DNA of 64,000 nt from Bisporella sp. PMI_857 (taxonomy: Eukaryota; Ascomycota; Leotiomycetes; Helotiales; Helotiaceae), in the NCBI GenBank assembly GCA_021307315.1, contig JAJSPD010000002.1:1054001-1118000 (forward strand). The letters run 5' to 3'. Each line of letters begins with the position of its first letter. Positions within the stretch are counted from its first letter, which is position 1. This document shows positions 60,948 to 64,000 of this stretch, in pieces. A program made the translations under genes and the position numbers. The notes beneath the pieces were generated by a model. It ran no database searches. It worked only from the letters and a program-made list of their open reading frames with translations, and was not told the origin of the DNA.

Positions 60948-62352
60948 GTTCTGGGAAGAGATATGGAAGAGATATGATTGTATGATAGATACTCAGTGGT
61001 GCCGGTGCCATGTATGTAACTCCTCTCTTTGAATTGGTCGATGATTGTGTTTGCAAAGGACTAAGCTTTGAGGCTTGATGTCAAGCGCAGAGGTCTTAGG
61101 GTTGTGTTCTTTGGGATGCAACTTTGCTTTCTGTGGGTAACTCACCCTTTGTGCTTGCCAAACACCCATTGCATCAAGGAACTGTCTGTCGATTGGTTGC
61201 TTCGCATATGCCATTCTCAGAGTTCTAATCTGTTTCAAGAGGCATGTTTTACAGTGCAACATATGCCAATGTCTGCTCTATTTCAAGATGAATTGCCCTA
61301 TCTCTGGAGAATCTGCTAGGCTCTAACTTAATGCTATATAGATCCAGTTTCAATTATTATTCGCATTCTCTTTAAAGTGAGTTGCACCTATGCATCTATA
61401 GTATAGATTTCCTTGCGTTGGCTTTCTAAATAGACCTCCTTGCAAAGTTCCTGATAGTATAGACCTGTCCGAAGAATATCATACATATAAGTTTCGTGCT
61501 GAAGCGGAGGAACTAGTTAAGAGGCAACTCAAGGATCGGCTGTTTCATATCTTTGGTGTTAGTTATGGTCATAATTCGTTGAATGTGGTATTGGTTTTAA
61601 TGTAGTTGCTGAAGTTGAAGTGTTAGATCAGGTACCGAATATCCGCACTCTTATTCTGACTGTACAAACGGCATTGAAAGGGGTTGGCCATATTAGGAAA
61701 ATTCATCGCAAATCTTCTGCTCTTCTGCTCTTCCATTGTAGAGTGCATTCAACCAAGATGAATCAATGCTATAAGCTACGTACTTCATGCAAGGAAGATC
61801 TTCTCAGTATTGTCGGGCTAATTCACGATGCTGTCACTTTTAGGGTCTAGAGTTGAGGAAACAAGTTAATAACTGTTAAATCAGAATTTCCGCACTGAAA
61901 GCGTGAATAGACAAACAACGGATACGGGACGTGGCTTGGCTAGCCTAAGTAGGAAATATCATCGCAATGCCTTCACTTTTAAGCCCCAGTTCCGCAAGCC
62001 TCACCGGAAAAAATCCGGCACTTTGAGATATGCGCTTTTCGAATTATTTATAATTAGTAATAAACTCTCTGCTCTGTATCCTCACCCTGGTCTTGTTAAC
62101 GCGACTGAGCGTACAGACCAGCCGCATAAGCAACTCCAGCTGACTTATTCAGTCTCTAAACTTGCGTCTAGGATCATGGCATCGACAGCTCTCAGACATG
62201 GTTCTGGCACGAGCAAATTGAAGAAAGAAGACATCAAGGAGTTATTATATGTCACAGCGCACCAGCGCCAAGACTATGACAATGCCTTCATCACTCTTGC
62301 TTCTACTACTGCGGCTCAACTCAAATCCCTCTTCTTTTAGAGCTTCAATGCT
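60948..62352. other. intergenic, possibly degraded
   Basis: 1.4 kb left of the broken F-box gene. Frames such as 61620-61850 and 61903-62340 are open but unrecognised. The last could be upstream sequence of the F-box gene, since it ends at a stop just before Met at 62353. Confidence 0.4.
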
Positions 62353-62643
62353 ATGAAGAGCTTAAGCCTTGGAGAACTGCTCGATAAACTCCCTCCAGAG
62401 CTTCTTGGCCGAGTTTGCCTCCAACTGGATGTTCGCATCAGCTCTCCGATTCAGCCAAGTCAGCCACAAAGCACAGCAGGTCATTGCAGCACATCGAATT
62501 TATAAACAAGTTCGTGAGCACGCCGCTAATCCCCTATTCATTGCACTCCAAACTGGCTTAGCAAGAATATCTTCGTCGGTGATCTTCCTGCTGCTCTTTG
62601 TAACGAGAAATGTGCTGAATACGACGCGCTTGGCAGTTTCATC

Positions 62644-63105
62644 CAGTGAAGGAACTAGTATTATCACGATATATTGACCCCTAAAATCGAATACTATACC
62701 CCACGCAATATGAGATTTCAAATAACCATACGTATCACGGTAAAATTTGCAAATCTTATATTACATCATATTATACTATACTATACTATAATACTAACCT
62801 TAAATGAAGCTATTCCCAATTAGTAATACGTCAAAGGCACAGCCTTTTTTTTTTTTAAAAAAAACAAAAAAAAAACTAAGCTTTATTTCCACTAGTTTTT
62901 AACTTTTACAGTGGCTTTTTAACTGGCTTACTAGCCTTGGCAAGGTGCTTAGTATATTGCCAATATGATATGAGATCAAATTTTCATACTAATACTAGCG
63001 CTTTACGAGATATCTCATACTAATACTAGCGTAGTATCAAAAAATCGATCTCATATGACTTGAGACTCAATATCACTAAATATCACCATACTAGTTCCTT
63101 GACTG
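62644..63105. mobile_element. non-autonomous hAT-like element (MITE), 462 bp
   Basis: Terminal inverted repeats of 18 nt with one mismatch: 62644-62661 begins cagtgaaggaactagtat, and 63088-63105 is its complement starting cagtc. They are flanked by a perfect 8-bp direct duplication gtttcatc at 62636-62643 and 63106-63113. An 8-bp duplication with CAGTG-type ends is typical of the hAT superfamily. The interior is AT-rich, has T12-A8 and A10 tracts (62845-62875) and no open frame for a transposase, so it must depend on an element elsewhere. It lies in the middle of an F-box gene. Confidence 0.88.
62984..63031 (+). repeat. internal direct repeat in the MITE
   Basis: The 17-mer tcatactaatactagcg occurs at 62984-63000 and again at 63015-63031. 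Subterminal repeats of this kind bind transposase in several hAT elements; here that is inference. Confidence 0.85.
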
Positions 63106-63676
63106 GTTTCATCTTCCTTCTCACGGCAACTCGTTATTGTTTGATTGCATTACAAAATCTTCTGAAGTGGCGGTAGTTTCTCTAAACCCTCTGGCCAAAG
63201 TGTCGGGCCTTCCAATTAGACGACTTGAGAAGGCTCTTCCTATCTTGCATACTCTGGTTGGCAAATATGGTTATTATAAGCACGAAGGCAGGTTAGCTCG
63301 GATTATGGGCTGGGAAACTATCCAGTCTAAGCAAGTTAAGGTTACAACAGTACTGGGTGCTATGGAAGTTTTGGCTGCTGAAGGTATTGATGAACTAGGA
63401 GGTTTATTTGCTGCATCTCAAAGCGATTATCAGCGATTCTACACCTACATGACGAGCACCCCCTTGGCACATTTCGACCCAAAGATCAAAATTGCACAAA
63501 CCGGAATGTATTGCACCGGATGTTATAAGGCTTGTAATAGAGACCTTGGAGGAATCCGGGCCGTTTGGGTTACGGAACACCGGAAGTATCTAAAAGAGCA
63601 ATTCCTTGAGCATTACAAGTCCTGCATAGAGGCCCAGAATTTGTGGGATGCTTATCTAAAGGAAGAGGAACAGTGA

Positions 63677-64000
63677 AAAGGAAGTTTCCATAACTATTAT
63701 CGACTATCCGAGAGGTAAGAACAAGTATCTCCGGCATAGCTGGATCTCTAAAGCTAACGCTAAGCAGCTCGAGTGGTCTGCGCTTTGTTCACGCATATAC
63801 ACATGATACTTGGAGAGGCAGAAAGCGGAACTTTGTATAGTAGAGAGTGGGTACACATTAGCATCAGGATACAGTCAAACGTCGTTATATCGAAGGCTGA
63901 CTGTCTAAGACTAGACTTCAATGGAAGAAGCTGAGTCTCTGCATTTCTTTAATGACTGACCTTTGCCTGTACTCCTTGTGTCCATTAATCCCCTTCCTTC
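63677..64000. other. window end, nothing recognised
   Basis: 324 nt after the F-box remnant with no gene, RNA or repeat I can identify. Confidence 0.4.

Larger units (their letters stand above)
62353..63676 (+). pseudogene. F-box protein gene, frameshifted and interrupted by a transposon
   Basis: Remnant of a family of fungal F-box proteins of roughly 270 residues. The start MKSLSLGELLDKLPPELLGRVC is an F-box. The frame changes near 62440, continuing as RFSQVSHKAQQVIAAHRIYK and VREHAANPLFIALQTGLA, then changes back near 62563 to VGDLPAALCNEKCAEYDALGSF. At 62643 a mobile element enters. Coding resemblance resumes at 63114 (FLLTATRYC), shifts once more near 63137, and runs to the stop at 63676 (EVAVVSLNPLAKVSGLP, YMTSTPLAHFDPKIKIAQTG, CTGCYKAC, FLEHYKSCIEAQNLWDAYL). 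With at least three frame changes plus the insertion it cannot make the family protein. Confidence 0.85.

Noticed and set aside
61903..62340. 145-codon frame just before the F-box remnant
   Set aside because: It ends in a stop before the F-box Met and has no recognised domain; kept only as possible upstream sequence.

Overview
The window looks like nuclear DNA of a filamentous ascomycete, most likely a leotiomycete/helotialean fungus. The evidence is short GT-AG introns (about 47-220 nt), fungal-type coding, a Zn2Cys6 regulator, a LysM effector, 2EXR and F-box families, and a small protein family I associate with Botrytis/Sclerotinia relatives (the placement is inference). There are 23 protein genes or remnants, no recognisable rRNA or tRNA, and long AT-rich intergenic stretches. 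I rebuilt exon structures by hand from splice signals, reading frame and family motifs. Where phases close exactly I say so.

Layout. 1-9.6 kb: a six-exon cytochrome P450 with a 12-nt microexon, the decapping subunit Dcp1 (minus), an OCRL-type inositol 5-phosphatase (plus) and an unknown two-exon gene. 9.6-13.2 kb appears empty. 13.2-20 kb: secreted alpha-carbonic anhydrase, F-box protein, a short truncated-looking gene and a CorA-like membrane protein. 20.9-31 kb: a Zn2Cys6 regulator with a GC-AG intron inside its zinc cluster, a GFA-domain protein, a six-exon lineage-specific gene and a GH1 beta-glucosidase followed by a three-copy repeat. 34-46 kb is the conserved housekeeping core: BDP1 (TFIIIB) divergent from BRE1 (H2B ubiquitin ligase), then SARAF-like, RAD23 and a four-TM protein, all on the minus strand. 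45.8-51.4 kb is gene-poor. 51.4-61 kb is accessory: 2EXR protein, triple-LysM secreted protein, short-chain dehydrogenase, Ser-rich single-TM surface protein and alpha/beta hydrolase. 62.3-63.7 kb holds a decayed F-box gene cut by a 462-bp hAT-like non-autonomous element with perfect 8-bp target-site duplications.

Functionally the window mixes core nuclear and RNA machinery (BDP1, BRE1, RAD23, Dcp1), lipid and calcium signalling (OCRL-like, SARAF-like) and enzymes or surface proteins suited to life on a host or plant debris (GH1, P450, GFA, SDR, LysM). I see no coherent biosynthetic cluster. The clearest novelty is the transposon-disrupted F-box gene at the right end.
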